From NCBI GenBank assembly GCA_015520245.1, contig WAQM01000093.1, positions 1 through 5,974 of the forward strand: a stretch of 5,974 bases of DNA. Reading direction: 5' to 3'. The DNA comes from Pyrodictiaceae archaeon. Lineage in GTDB: Archaea; Thermoproteota; Thermoprotei_A; Sulfolobales; Pyrodictiaceae. The position numbers and the translations under genes were made by a program. Below are positions 5,937 to 5,974 of this stretch, in pieces; the first letter of the stretch is position 1, and each line of letters starts with the position of its first letter. The notes beneath the pieces were generated by a model. The model did no database searches. It was not told where the DNA came from and was given only the letters and a program-made list of their open reading frames with translations.

Positions 5937-5974
5937 CGGGCGGGGGTTAAGGAGGCGCGGCGAGGCGCCGGGCC
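5937..5974. other. Gene-free tail with a TTAAGGAGG motif
   Basis: These 38 bases follow the GH130 stop. TTAAGGAGG at 5947-5955 combines an A/T core that could be a weak TATA element with a Shine-Dalgarno-like GGAGG; either could belong to a gene beyond the edge. A 5-bp inverted repeat (GGCGC at 5954-5958 with GCGCC at 5965-5969) follows, but there is no T-run to support a terminator. Confidence 0.35.

Noticed and set aside
5954..5969. Possible terminator hairpin after the GH130 gene
   Set aside because: The stem is only 5 bp with no following T-run, and such short stems are frequent by chance at this GC content. Archaeal terminators are mainly T-rich.
1..5974. CRISPR array, tRNA/rRNA gene, insertion sequence or attachment site
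   Set aside because: No regularly spaced repeats, tRNA-like sequence, transposase frame or terminal inverted repeats were seen on either strand; nearly every base lies in an assigned gene.

Overview
The window reads as chromosomal DNA of a very GC-rich thermophilic archaeon, most likely a crenarchaeon (Thermoproteota). The evidence is a complete deoxyhypusine synthase gene (an archaeal and eukaryotic enzyme), frequent AGG arginine and ATA isoleucine codons despite the high GC, GTG starts, tightly packed genes, and rare A/T-rich patches where archaeal TATA boxes would sit. The exact genus cannot be named from the sequence. There are no RNA genes, mobile elements or CRISPR arrays. Coding density is near-complete and the longest gene-free stretch is about 60 bases.

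Left part (1-1849): a metal-type ABC importer of the ZnuABC/TroABC family, split into two divergent units. On the minus strand are a substrate-binding protein (135-1007) and, overlapping its end, the beginning of a membrane permease that runs off the left edge (1-145). On the plus strand is the ATPase (1070-1849). The 62-base gap between them must hold both promoters. The binding protein and ATPase both depart from family norms: two of four expected metal ligands appear to be replaced, and the ATPase signature reads LSVGL with a histidine-bearing tail.

Middle part (1855-3903): deoxyhypusine synthase, which makes the deoxyhypusine residue on initiation factor aIF5A, begins 5 bases after the ATPase and probably has its own promoter inside the end of that gene. 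It is followed after 21 bases by a radical SAM protein of the AmmeMemoRadiSam (AmrS) type. That protein has the CxxxCxxC cluster motif, an N-terminal cysteine cluster and a C-terminal zinc ribbon.

Right part (3946-5936): a methylisocitrate lyase (PrpB) gene and a GH130-like glycoside phosphorylase/hydrolase gene overlap by ATGA and so are probably translationally coupled. A 16-base exact direct repeat spans their junction. The last 38 bases hold no gene, but have a TTAAGGAGG motif that also occurs on the minus strand in the divergent importer gap.

Overall these are mainly recognisable housekeeping and metabolic genes in a compact plus-strand array beside a divergent importer. I see no convincing new multi-gene system. 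The points most worth checking are the altered importer and the PrpB/GH130 pairing.
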